This document shows positions 1 to 7,793 of a stretch of 64,000 nt of DNA, piece by piece; within the stretch, counting starts at the first letter, position 1, and each line of letters starts with the position of its first letter. The notes beneath the pieces were generated by a model that searched no databases, had not been told where the DNA came from, and worked only from the letters and a program-made list of their open reading frames with translations. Location of the stretch: contig NZ_BEVZ01000013.1 in assembly GCF_003112515.1 (NCBI RefSeq), forward strand, positions 1 to 64,000. The letters are read 5' to 3'. Origin of the DNA: Streptomyces fragilis (GTDB taxonomy: Bacteria > Actinomycetota > Actinomycetes > Streptomycetales > Streptomycetaceae). A program made the position numbers and the translations under genes.

Positions 1-968
1 CGCAGGCTCCCGTCGCCGCCCGCGTTCCGCTCGCGCAGTGCCACGTTCAGCGACGTCAGGACGTCCAGCAGGTCACCGTCGTGGAGGAGCGCCGCCCGCA
101 GGGTGTACCGGGTCAGCGAGGTGACCGCCGCGGCCTCGGGTCCGCTGCCGCTGACGTCACCGAGGAAGAAGGCCCACCGGCCGTCGCCGAGTTCGAGCAC
201 GTCGTAGAAGTCACCGCCGATGCGCTCCGGCGACTCGGCGCGGTAGTGGCAGGCCAGCTCCAGCCCGGGGACCTGGGGCAGCTCGGGCGGGAGGAGCGCC
301 TCCTGGAGCACCCGGAAGGCCTCGTCGAGTCTCGCCCGGTCGGTGTCCGCCTGCCGGCGGGCGGCCTCGGCCTCCCGCTGCGCCTGCTCGGCCTCCCACT
401 GCGCCTGCTCCGCGACCCGACGGGCCTGCTCGGCGGTCTCCTGGGCCACCTGTGCCCGTCCCCGTGCCGCCTCCGCGGCCTTGCGCTGGCGGAGCAGTTC
501 CTCCTCGTAGGCCCGCCGGTCGGACGCCTCGAAGACGGTGGTGCGCACCAGCATGGGCACGCCCTCGGCGTCGTACTTGATGACGGAGGTCACCAGGACG
601 GGCACCCGCGAGCCGTCGGCGGCCTTCAGCTCCAGCGCGATGCCGCTGATCTTGCCGTGCAGGCGCAGCAGCGGGGCGAAGTGGGTCTCGTGGTAGATGC
701 GCCCGCCGATGGTGAGGAACTCGGTGAACCGCCTGCCCAGCGCCGCCTCCCGCTCCACGCCCACCCACCGCAGCAGGGTGGCGTTGACCCGGACGATGGT
801 GCCGTCCATCAGCGTGGAGAGGTATCCGCAGGGCGCCGAGTCGTAGAAGTCCTCCGCGTCGTCCGCGGGTGGTTCTCCCCCGTGTGCTTCTCCCGCGGGT
901 GCCTCTCCCGCGGCCGGTTCCGTCCCGGGAGGACCGGATGCGGCGTCGTCCTCGCTCCCCGGGTTCAC
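1..968 (-). CDS. PAS-SpoIIE (PP2C-type) serine phosphatase, RsbP-like; 3' end cut by window edge
   Basis: Reading leftward from a GTG at 966-968, the protein has a short acidic, low-complexity N-terminus and then a PAS domain (about residues 35-150, including CGYLSTLMDG and FTEFLTIGGRIYHETH). An Ala/Glu/Arg-rich coiled coil follows, and then a SpoIIE-type PP2C phosphatase domain with the metal-binding GGDFYDV and FFLGDVSGSG motifs. The C-terminus lies beyond base 1. The GTG overlaps the TGA of the upstream hydrolase by four bases (GTGA), so the two are translationally coupled. In Bacillus subtilis RsbP has the same PAS-coiled coil-PP2C order and needs the hydrolase RsbQ to dephosphorylate the anti-anti-sigma factor during energy stress. 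By inference this protein acts on an anti-sigma antagonist in the cytoplasm. Its substrate is not visible here. Confidence 0.85.
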   Translation of the reverse strand, partial: MNPGSEDDAASGPPGTEPAAGEAPAGEAHGGEPPADDAEDFYDSAPCGYLSTLMDGTIVRVNATLLRWVGVEREAALGRRFTEFLTIGGRIYHETHFAPLLRLHGKISGIALELKAADGSRVPVLVTSVIKYDAEGVPMLVRTTVFEASDRRAYEEELLRQRKAAEAARGRAQVAQETAEQARRVAEQAQWEAEQAQREAEAARRQADTDRARLDEAFRVLQEALLPPELPQVPGLELACHYRAESPERIGGDFYDVLELGDGRWAFFLGDVSGSGPEAAAVTSLTRYTLRAALLHDGDLLDVLTSLNVALRERNAGGDGSL

Positions 969-1768
969 CGCTCGTGGTCCAGGAAGTCGAGGATGGCGTC
1001 GGCGGTGGCGTCGGGGACGCTGAGCTGCGGGCAGTGGCCGCTGGCGTCCAGGGTGACCTGTCGCGACCCGGCGATGCTGGCGTGCACGAAGGCGCCGACC
1101 TGCGGTGGGGCGATCGCGTCGTTGGCGCAGTCCACCACCAGGGTGGGGAGGTCCACCTCGGCGAGGTCGTCGCGGTTGTCGGAGAGGAAGGTGGTCTGCG
1201 CGAAGACGCGCGCCATGGTCGGGTCGGTGGCGCAGAAGCTCGCGGTGAGCTCCTCGCCCAGTTCGGGCCGGTCCGGGTTGCCCATGATCACGGGCGCCAT
1301 GGCGGACGACCAGCCGAGGTAGTTGGAGTCCAGGGACTGCAGCAGTTCGTCGATGTCCTCCGCGCTGAAACCGCCCCGGTACTCCCCCTTGTCGATGTAG
1401 CAGGGCGAGGGAGTGATCAGCACCAGCGAGCTGATCCGCCGCGGGGCCGCCCGGGCCGCCAGGACGCCGACCATCGAGCTGACGGAGTGGCCGACGAAGG
1501 CCACGTCCCGCAGGTCGAGCTCCTCGCAGATCTCCACCACGTCACGGGCGTACCCCTCGAGCGAGGAGTACCGCTCCTCGCTCCAGGCGGACAGGTCGGA
1601 ACCGCCCGCGCCGACGTAGTCGAACAGCACCAGCCGGTACCGGGGCGCGAGACGGGGGACCACCAGCCGCCACATGTTCTGGTCACAGCCGAAGCCGTGG
1701 GCCAGCATGACGACCCTGCCGTCGGGGGCGCCGACGACATTCACCCTGTTTCTCTGCATGACGCCCAT
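965..1768 (-). CDS. Alpha/beta hydrolase, RsbQ-like activator of the adjacent phosphatase
   Basis: An alpha/beta hydrolase of about 267 residues. The HGFGCDQNMW oxyanion loop, FDYVGAGGSDLSAW and PSPCYIDKGEYRGGF segments closely resemble B. subtilis RsbQ. The catalytic triad is visible: Ser95 in GHSVS, Asp217 in CANDA and His245 in GHCPQ, close to RsbQ Ser96/Asp219/His247. That spacing, and an AGGA eight bases upstream, favour the ATG at 1768; in-frame ATGs also lie at 1804 and 1759. RsbQ is related to plant karrikin/strigolactone receptors and probably handles a small hydrophobic ligand. The gene couples by GTGA overlap to the PAS-SpoIIE phosphatase, so an RsbQ-RsbP type energy-stress module is the natural reading. 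Confidence 0.88.
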   Translation of the reverse strand: MGVMQRNRVNVVGAPDGRVVMLAHGFGCDQNMWRLVVPRLAPRYRLVLFDYVGAGGSDLSAWSEERYSSLEGYARDVVEICEELDLRDVAFVGHSVSSMVGVLAARAAPRRISSLVLITPSPCYIDKGEYRGGFSAEDIDELLQSLDSNYLGWSSAMAPVIMGNPDRPELGEELTASFCATDPTMARVFAQTTFLSDNRDDLAEVDLPTLVVDCANDAIAPPQVGAFVHASIAGSRQVTLDASGHCPQLSVPDATADAILDFLDHER

Positions 1769-1882
1769 ATCACCCATCCTGCGCCCAGGTGTCCGCTTCA
1801 CCAAGCGCGCGCCCCGGATCCGCCCGCGCCGACCACCCGGCCGGCGCGGGCGCCGCGGCGCGCGGGCGTTGCAGCGCGGGCG

Positions 1883-2536
1883 TCACAGCGCGCGGGCGAG
1901 CAGCGCGCCTCCGATCGCCAGCATGGTGACCGCCACCAGGGCGTCGAGGAGCCGCCAGGCCCGGGGGCGGGAGAGGACCCCGCCGAGCAGCCGCCCGCCG
2001 TAACCGAGCCCGGCGAACCACACCAGGCTGGCCAGCATCGCGCCGGCGCCGAAGACCCAGCGCAGCGATCCCTGGTCGGAGGCGACGGAGCCGAGCAGCA
2101 GCACCGTGTCCAGGTAGACGTGCGGGTTGAGCCAGGTCAGGGCCAGGCAGGTGAGGACGGCGGTGCGCACCGAGCCGGTCGAGGTCCCCTGGATGCTCAG
2201 CGCCTCCCCCGCCGGCCGCAGGGCGCGGCGGGCGGCCAGCGCTCCGTAGCAGAGCAGGAAGACGCCGCCCGCGAGGCTGACGGCGGTCAGCGCGGCGGGC
2301 CACGCGGTGACCACGGCGCCCAGTCCGGCCACGCCGAGCGCGATGAGCACCGCGTCGGAGAGGACGCAGATGCCGACGACGGCGAGGACGGCCTGCCGCC
2401 GCGCCCCCTGCCGGAGGACGAAGGCGTTCTGGGCGCCGATGGCGACGATGAGGGAGAGACCTGTACCGAACCCGGCGAGAGCCGCCGGAAGAAAACCGTT
2501 GTTCACGTGGCCCGACGCTATGCCGTGCGGCGTCAT
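1883..2536 (-). CDS. lysE: LysE/ArgO-family basic amino-acid exporter
   Basis: A 217-residue protein with about six hydrophobic segments. It carries the family hallmark near the N-terminus (GLSLIVAIGAQNAFVLRQG) and TWLNPHVYLDTVLLLGS in the middle. These are typical of LysE and ArgO, inner-membrane exporters of L-lysine and L-arginine. It lies divergent to a LysG/ArgP-type regulator, the classical arrangement in Corynebacterium glutamicum and relatives, which supports the substrate class. The ATG at 2536 leaves only 37 bases between the two starts; a GTG at 2503 (reading VNNGFLP) would give about 70 and is a real alternative. No clear ribosome site precedes either. Confidence 0.9.
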   Translation of the reverse strand: MTPHGIASGHVNNGFLPAALAGFGTGLSLIVAIGAQNAFVLRQGARRQAVLAVVGICVLSDAVLIALGVAGLGAVVTAWPAALTAVSLAGGVFLLCYGALAARRALRPAGEALSIQGTSTGSVRTAVLTCLALTWLNPHVYLDTVLLLGSVASDQGSLRWVFGAGAMLASLVWFAGLGYGGRLLGGVLSRPRAWRLLDALVAVTMLAIGGALLARAL

Positions 2537-2573
2537 CAGTACAGCTGAACTTTCTTAACTAACATTAGCCGGC
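2537..2573. promoter_or_regulatory. Divergent lysE-lysG promoter/operator region
   Basis: A 37-base spacer that is strikingly A+T-rich for this genome (TTTCTTAACTAACATTAG). It separates the divergent exporter and LysR-type regulator starts. LysR-type regulators normally bind such shared regions and activate the target gene when the co-inducer amino acid is bound. The size suggests leaderless transcripts, or that lysE truly starts at the inner GTG at 2503. The role is inferred from position and composition. Confidence 0.55.
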
Positions 2574-3530
2574 GTGATGACCGATCTCCCGCACGACCAG
2601 GTGCGCACGCTGCTCGCCGTCGTCGACGAGGGCACCTTCGACGCCGCCGCGGCCGCCCTGCACGTCACCCCGTCCGCGGTGAGCCAGCGGATCAAGACGC
2701 TCGAGCAGCGCACCGGGCGGGTGCTGCTGACCCGCACCAAGCCGGTGCGGGCGACCGAGTCCGGGCAGGTGGTGGTGCGGTTCGCCCGCCAGCTGGCCGC
2801 CCTGGCACAGGACGCCGGCGCGGAACTGGGTCTCGAGGGGAGCGGGACGCCGGCCCGGGTCCCCATCGCGGTGAACGCGGACTCGCTGGCCACCTGGTTC
2901 CTTCCCGCGCTGAACCGGGTGCCGCAGGATCCGCCGGTCTCCTTCGAGCTGCGCCGCGAGGACGAGGGACACACCCCGGCCCTGCTGCGTGACGGGCGGG
3001 TGATGGCGGCGGTGACGTCCTCGGCGGAGCCGGTCGCGGGCTGCACGGCCCGTCCGCTGGGCCTGGCCCGGTACCTGCCGGTGGCGAGCCCGGAGTTCGC
3101 CGGGCGCCACCTGTCGGGCGGCCCCCTGGCGGACCTGTTGCCCCAGGCGCCGGTGATCGTGTTCGACCGGCGGGACGAGCTGCAGGACCGGTTCGTGCGC
3201 TCCCTCACCGGCGGCGACTCGGGTGCGGGGCCCATGAGGCACTACGTGCCCACCTCGGAGGGGTTCCGCGACGCGGTGTCCGCGGGCCTCGGCTGGGGCC
3301 TGGTGCCGGAGCCGCAGGCGAGCCCGCTGCTGCGCGCCGGCCGCCTCGTGGACCTGGCGCCGGACCGCCGGGTGGACGTCCCGCTCCACTGGCAGCAGTG
3401 GAAACTGGACGTCCCGGCCCTCGCCCGGGTGACGGAGGCCGTCCTGGCGGCCGCCGCCGAGGCGCTGCACCGCCCCGGCGGCGACGCCGCGCCGTCCGGC
3501 CGGGCGGGTCAGCAGCCGCCGCAGTTGTAG
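2574..3530 (+). CDS. lysG: LysR-family regulator, LysG/ArgP type
   Basis: A 318-residue LysR-type transcription factor. The N-terminal winged helix-turn-helix reads TFDAAAAALHVTPSAVSQRIKTLE, typical of the ArgP/IciA/LysG branch. The effector-binding domain includes NADSLATWFLPAL, a signature stretch of that branch, and SEGFRDAVSAGLGWGLVPE. In the known pairs it senses lysine or arginine and switches on the exporter. It starts at GTG 2574 or at ATG 2577 directly after it; there is no recognisable Shine-Dalgarno site, so translation may be leaderless. Its last 22 bases overlap the end of the convergent secreted-protein gene. Confidence 0.9.
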   Translation: MMTDLPHDQVRTLLAVVDEGTFDAAAAALHVTPSAVSQRIKTLEQRTGRVLLTRTKPVRATESGQVVVRFARQLAALAQDAGAELGLEGSGTPARVPIAVNADSLATWFLPALNRVPQDPPVSFELRREDEGHTPALLRDGRVMAAVTSSAEPVAGCTARPLGLARYLPVASPEFAGRHLSGGPLADLLPQAPVIVFDRRDELQDRFVRSLTGGDSGAGPMRHYVPTSEGFRDAVSAGLGWGLVPEPQASPLLRAGRLVDLAPDRRVDVPLHWQQWKLDVPALARVTEAVLAAAAEALHRPGGDAAPSGRAGQQPPQL

Positions 3531-4021
3531 TACGTCACGTCCCAGTGGTTGCCCTCCAGGGCGTAGATGTTGCCGGACGCCGACTTGTACTGGGCGGCGC
3601 CGTCGCTGCGGTTGGCGATGCGCGAGAAGTTGCCGGTGATGTAGTTGCCCAGGCAGGTGGTCAGGCTGTAGTCGAGCTTGTAGCCGTTCCAGTGGCTGTA
3701 CGTCCCGCTCGCGTGGCCGGTCTCGGTGCCGCCGGTGATGGTCATGGCGCAGCCGGACGCGTTCCGCAGGGTGACGGCGCCCTGCGCGGTGGCCAGGTTG
3801 AGCTGCTCGAACGAGGTACACGTGGAGACGTTGCGGTCGGAGCAGCCGCCGCTGGAGGTCCAGCCGATGCCGGCGTTGCGGAACATCGTCGTCGCGGTCG
3901 AGTGGCTGATCTTGGTGACCGCCGTGGCCGACGTGCCCTGCGCGACGGCCGTCCCCGGCGCCGAGGCCAGCCCCGCGGTCAGGACGAGCGTGCCGAGGAT
4001 CGTGTACGCCTTCGTTCGCAT
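3509..4021 (-). CDS. Secreted cysteine-containing protein, possible M15/Hedgehog-like zinc peptidase
   Basis: A 170-residue precursor with a clear Sec signal peptide (MRTKAYTILGTLVLTAGLAS, with a likely cut after GTAVA). The ATG at 4021 follows AGGGG at a good distance. The mature part has several cysteines (SSGGCSD, STCTSF, SGCAMT, TTCLGN, NCGGC), suggesting disulphides. Two motifs suggest the M15/Hedgehog zinc fold: SHWNGYKLD, resembling HxxGxAxD of D-Ala-D-Ala peptidases, and a C-terminal GNHWDV that could give a further zinc ligand. The alanine of the classical motif is lysine here, and the protein is short, so activity is unproven. The gene is convergent with and overlaps lysG by 22 bases. 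Confidence 0.7.
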   Translation of the reverse strand: MRTKAYTILGTLVLTAGLASAPGTAVAQGTSATAVTKISHSTATTMFRNAGIGWTSSGGCSDRNVSTCTSFEQLNLATAQGAVTLRNASGCAMTITGGTETGHASGTYSHWNGYKLDYSLTTCLGNYITGNFSRIANRSDGAAQYKSASGNIYALEGNHWDVTYYNCGGC

Positions 4022-4240
4022 GGTGTGCCCCTGTGTCCGGTGTCGAATGTCATGCACAGGCTAAGCGGGAGGCGATCCTCCGCGACAGGGCGCGGAGGAG
4101 CACTTCTTGGCCGGCGGCCCCGCGCGAGGCGCTCGGGAACCGCTCGAGGCCCACGCCCTGCGGAAGGCGAAGGGCCCGGTGGAGGCCACCGAACTCGACG
4201 AGATCCGGGCCGCGTCGGCGACCGTGCGGCCCGGGGCCCG

Positions 4241-4879
4241 TCAGGCGCGCCCCCGCGCCGCGGGACCGGGCTGGGGCGCGGGAGGAACCGTGCGGCCGGT
4301 CTCCGGCTGCGCGTGCGGCGTTCCGGGCAGTGCGAAGGACCGCACCAGGCGGGACGACGCGGAGGACCGCAGCGCCAGGCGCAGGAGCAGGAAGCCCAGC
4401 AGGCCTCCCACCGTGTTGGCGAGCAGGTCGTCCGCGTCCGCCGCCCGGCCGTTGCCGAAGAGCGCGTACATCAGCAGCTGGCTCACCTCGATCGCGGCGC
4501 TGAGCGCGAGGCAGCGCAGCGCCGTGCCCGCCGCCGAGAGCCTTCCGCGCGTCACCAGCGGGAGGAGGACGCCCAGCGGCACGAAGAGCAGCACGTTCAG
4601 CGCGACGCTCGGGTCCGCGGACAGGAAGCCGAGACCGGGGACCGGCTGGATCTGGTGGTACCAGGGGGTCAGGTTCTGGGCGCGGTCCACCACCACGGGG
4701 AAGTAGGTGAAGTGGGCGAGGCCCGCCGCCCAGACGGCAGCGAGCAGGCGGACGAGCGCGGCCCGTCCCGACCAGCCCGGAACCCCGCGCGCGGCCCGCC
4801 GGGCGAGCAGCAGCAGGAACCCGAGCAGGAGGGGCGCCACGACCTCCCAGGACTCGATACGGATGGTGAAGCCGCCCAT
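4241..4879 (-). CDS. VanZ-family membrane protein
   Basis: A 212-residue integral membrane protein with four to five hydrophobic helices. VanZ-type features are the NVLLFVPLGVLLPL segment in the middle and the AIEVSQLLMYALFGNGRAADADDLLANTVGGLLG segment (split by the conserved Glu and DxxDxxxNxxG). VanZ homologues are common in actinomycetes outside van clusters. Teicoplanin resistance is documented for the enterococcal VanZ, but nothing here (no vanH, A or X) shows that role. The C-terminal 35 residues are a Pro/Arg-rich cytoplasmic tail. The ATG at 4879 is favoured because it begins the first hydrophobic segment; the longer in-frame opening upstream is antisense to the kinase gene. Confidence 0.82.
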   Translation of the reverse strand: MGGFTIRIESWEVVAPLLLGFLLLLARRAARGVPGWSGRAALVRLLAAVWAAGLAHFTYFPVVVDRAQNLTPWYHQIQPVPGLGFLSADPSVALNVLLFVPLGVLLPLVTRGRLSAAGTALRCLALSAAIEVSQLLMYALFGNGRAADADDLLANTVGGLLGFLLLRLALRSSASSRLVRSFALPGTPHAQPETGRTVPPAPQPGPAARGRA

Positions 4880-5002
4880 GACATGCTCCTCGTTGTGTTC
4901 AGTTCCAGTACTCCGCCGGCGCGCACCACTCTTCCGGGCGACCCGGCCGGGGGGATCGGGCGAAAGGCAGATCCCCGGCGCCTCGCTACGACTTTCGGCC
5001 GA

Positions 5003-6202
5003 GTGTTCAGGCCTCTGCTGGTGGTGGCCCTGGGCGGGCTGCTCCTGCTGGACCACCGGACCGGCCTGATCGGCACGGAAGGCGTGGCGGCCGTCAAGCT
5101 GCTCGTCGCCGCCGCGGCCGTGGCGCTCGTCGCCGCGTCGCCCCGGCTCGGCCCCCGGGCCCTGCCGTCGGCGGCGGGTCTCGCGGGGGCGGCGTCGCTG
5201 GGCCTGTCGCTGTTCCTCACGCCGGCCGCGCGGAGCCTGACGGGGTCGACGGCCTCGGCCGACGCCTTCGGTTTCACCGAACCCGCCGCCCTGCTGACGC
5301 TGTTGCTCCTGGTCGCCCTGCGCGGCCACCGTCACGGGGCCCTGGTGTGCGTCCTGGTCCTGCAGCCGGCGATCGTGCTGCGGCCGCTGGCGGCGGGGGT
5401 GAGCGACACCGGCGTGTTCATGGCACTGTTCCTCGCGCTGGCGACCACCGCGGCGCTCGGGGCGGGGGTCGCCCGGAGGCTGGTCCTGGCGGACCGGCGG
5501 CACCGGGCGGCGGCCATCCGGCTGGAGCAGCGCGCCGAGTTCGCACGGGACCTGCACGACTTCGTCGCCCACCACGTCACCGGCATCGTGGTGCAGGCCC
5601 AGGGCGCGCTGGCGATCGCCGGGCGGCGGCCGGAGCTGGTGCCGCCTGCGCTGGAGCGGATCGAGCGGGCCGGGTCGGAGGCGCTGGTCTCCATGCGCAA
5701 GATGGTCGGCATGCTGCGCGGTGAGGGAGAGCTCCCGACGGCTCCGTCGGCGGGCGCCGCCGAACTGCGGTCGCTCGTCGAGCGGTTCTCCGCGGAAGGG
5801 GGCGCCCGGGCGGGCCTTGTCCTGGAGGGCGCCTTCGACGACCTGCCCGTGGAGGTGGGCACTACCGTGCACCGCGTCGTCATGGAGGCGCTGACCAACG
5901 TCCGCAGGCACGCCCGCGACTGCGCCGAGGTCCGGGTCCACGCGGTCCGCTCGGACGACCGCGTCACGGTTCGGGTCGTCGACGACGGACGGACGCCACA
6001 GCCGTCCGGCGGCGGCTTCGGCCTGCGCGGACTGGCCGAGCGGGCCGGACTGGTCGGCGGCCGTTTCCGGGCGGGGCCGGATGCGGGCGGCGGCTGGAGC
6101 GTCGAGGCCGTCCTGCCGGTGACCCCCGGCGCCTGTGCCGTGGCCCCCGCCGCCTCCTCCGCCGCCTCCTCCGCCGCGCCCTCCTCGGAGGTGGCCGCGT
6201 GA
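5003..6202 (+). CDS. NarL-type two-component sensor histidine kinase
   Basis: About 399 residues starting at GTG 5003. The N-terminal 160 residues hold five to six transmembrane segments with no large extracellular domain. A HisKA_3 dimerisation domain follows, with phospho-acceptor His185 in RDLHDFVAHHVTG, then an HATPase domain with the N box EALTNVRRHA and the G box GGGFGLRGLAERAGL. A low-complexity Ala/Ser tail ends the protein. The TGA overlaps the response-regulator start (GTGA). The input is probably a membrane signal sensed by the helices. The start is uncertain because no strong ribosome site is visible and the frame is open far upstream. Confidence 0.87.
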   Translation: MFRPLLVVALGGLLLLDHRTGLIGTEGVAAVKLLVAAAAVALVAASPRLGPRALPSAAGLAGAASLGLSLFLTPAARSLTGSTASADAFGFTEPAALLTLLLLVALRGHRHGALVCVLVLQPAIVLRPLAAGVSDTGVFMALFLALATTAALGAGVARRLVLADRRHRAAAIRLEQRAEFARDLHDFVAHHVTGIVVQAQGALAIAGRRPELVPPALERIERAGSEALVSMRKMVGMLRGEGELPTAPSAGAAELRSLVERFSAEGGARAGLVLEGAFDDLPVEVGTTVHRVVMEALTNVRRHARDCAEVRVHAVRSDDRVTVRVVDDGRTPQPSGGGFGLRGLAERAGLVGGRFRAGPDAGGGWSVEAVLPVTPGACAVAPAASSAASSAAPSSEVAA

Positions 6203-6852
6203 CCATCCGAGTGCTGGTCGCGGACGACCAGGTCATGGTCCGTACCGGGTTCGCGATGATCCTCGCCGCCGAGGACGGCATCGAGGTCGTCGCCGAGGCG
6301 GGAGACGGTGTGCAGGCCGTGGAACTGGCCCGGCTCCACCGGCCCGACGTCGTACTGATGGACATCCGCATGCCCCGGCTCGACGGTCTCGAGGCGATGC
6401 GCCGCCTGACCCGCCCGGGGGTCGTCGACCCGCCGAAGGTCGTGGTGGTCACCACCTTCGACGACGACGAGTACGTGCACCGCGCCCTGTCGCAGGGCGC
6501 CTGCGGGTTCCTGCTGAAGGACTCCGGTCCCGCCCTGCTGGTCGAGGCGATCCGGGCGGCCGCCTCGGGCGAGGCGCTGGTCGGCCCCTCCATCACCATG
6601 CGGCTGCTGCGCCGCCTGAGCCCGTCGGCCGGGGCGCGCCGGGAACCCGCCGTGGCCCTGTCGGCCCGCGAGCTGGACCTGGTGCGGCTGGTCGCCCGGG
6701 GCCGCACCAACGCGGAGATCGCGGCGGAGCTGTCCATCTCCGTCGGCACGGTGAAGACCCACCTCGGCAACGTCCAGGCCAAGCTGCCCGCCCGCAACCG
6801 GGTGGAGATCGCTGCCTGGGCCTGGGAGACGGGCCTCGTCGCCGCCCGGTGA
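6199..6852 (+). CDS. NarL/LuxR-family response regulator
   Basis: A 217-residue regulator. The receiver domain has acidic residues Asp9/Asp10 and the phosphorylated Asp55 in VVLMDIRMP; the conserved Thr in VVTTF and Lys in LLKD follow. The C-terminal LuxR-type helix-turn-helix reads LSARELDLVRLVARGRTNAE, with IAAELSISVGTVKTHLGNV after it. Translation is coupled to the kinase by the GTGA overlap, so the pair is one two-component system. Targets are not evident: the next genes downstream are immunity-like and lie 121 bases away. Confidence 0.92.
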   Translation: MTIRVLVADDQVMVRTGFAMILAAEDGIEVVAEAGDGVQAVELARLHRPDVVLMDIRMPRLDGLEAMRRLTRPGVVDPPKVVVVTTFDDDEYVHRALSQGACGFLLKDSGPALLVEAIRAAASGEALVGPSITMRLLRRLSPSAGARREPAVALSARELDLVRLVARGRTNAEIAAELSISVGTVKTHLGNVQAKLPARNRVEIAAWAWETGLVAAR

Positions 6853-6973
6853 ACCGTCCCGGGACGGGACGCGTCCCCGGTTCCGAGTGCGGCGGCCAGG
6901 TGCGGGAGCGGGCCGTGGAGGAGGCCGCCGACCGGTTGGCGCACGGGCGAAAGAGGCAGGGTGATCGGCCGCG

Positions 6974-7774
6974 ATGACCGAACGACCGTCCGCGGGTGCG
7001 GGCGACCCGACGGCGGTGCTGGGTGCGGACGGCGCCCTGGCTCCGTCATGGCTGCGGGACAGGCAGCTGGCCCCCGTGCCGATGGGGAGCGCGGTCGACG
7101 CTCCCTCGGCGCGCCGCCTCGCGGCGGGCTGCCGTGCGGTGGGGGCGTCGCACCTCGTGCGGGTCGACCCGGCCACGGGGGCTGCCTTCCCGCTGGACGT
7201 CGGCGGTGCCGCGGGGCTGACCCCGCCCTGCCTGGTCCTCACGCCCGGTCGTGAGGGCGCGCTGCTCTTCCCGGGGCCGGGGCACGCGTTCGTGGCCGGC
7301 ACCGCGCCCTTCATGGCGGCGGCCGTCGCCGAGGGGACGGACGCGGCCCGTGCGCGCTTCGCCCGCTACGCCCGCGCCCTCTCGGACCGGTGGCCCCGCC
7401 TGTCGGAGGTGGCGGCCGCCCATCCGCCCCGGCACCGGGCATGGGCCGGGCCGCAGGACGTCGATCCCGCGAGTGCGGTGGCGCGGATGCTTACGCTGAT
7501 CCGCGGGTTCGCCCGAGGCGGGTGCCCTGCCGCGGAGTTCGCGGCCGGCTGGCGGGAGGCGCACCGCGCCGCCCGGCGTGACGGGGAGCGCACCGTGGAG
7601 CCGCTGACCGGACTGCTGGACCGGGTCTTCATGCTGCTGGAGGACTACGCCGACGCGCCCGGTCCGGTGGAACCCGGCGAACTCGACGACGCCGCGCTCC
7701 GGGCGGGCGTGGCCGAGGCGTGGCGGCACATCACGAGGGCTTCGGGTGCGGGCACGACGGGCGGACGGGGGTGA
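6974..7774 (+). CDS. Immunity-like protein with a C-terminal colicin D immunity-like domain
   Basis: A 266-residue cytoplasmic protein without signal or membrane segments. The C-terminal 100 residues (ARMLTLIRGFARGGCPAAEF, then GLLDRVFMLLEDYADAPG and LRAGVAEAWR) follow the pattern of colicin D/pyocin-type immunity domains: an all-helical unit with a conserved aspartate-rich helix that blocks a tRNase. The N-terminal 150 residues are unrecognised and may form a separate SseB- or SUKH-like domain. No toxin gene lies next to it, so it may be an orphan immunity gene, of the kind that accumulates around polymorphic toxin systems. The family match was made from memory of sequence patterns. Confidence 0.65.
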   Translation: MTERPSAGAGDPTAVLGADGALAPSWLRDRQLAPVPMGSAVDAPSARRLAAGCRAVGASHLVRVDPATGAAFPLDVGGAAGLTPPCLVLTPGREGALLFPGPGHAFVAGTAPFMAAAVAEGTDAARARFARYARALSDRWPRLSEVAAAHPPRHRAWAGPQDVDPASAVARMLTLIRGFARGGCPAAEFAAGWREAHRAARRDGERTVEPLTGLLDRVFMLLEDYADAPGPVEPGELDDAALRAGVAEAWRHITRASGAGTTGGRG

Positions 7775-7793
7775 CGTCGAGGTGGAACCCGGG

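Noticed and set aside
4241..6852. A vancomycin-type resistance cluster (VanZ beside a two-component system)
   Set aside because: The kinase and regulator are NarL type rather than VanS/VanR (OmpR type), the VanZ gene is divergent, and no vanH, vanA or vanX gene is present.
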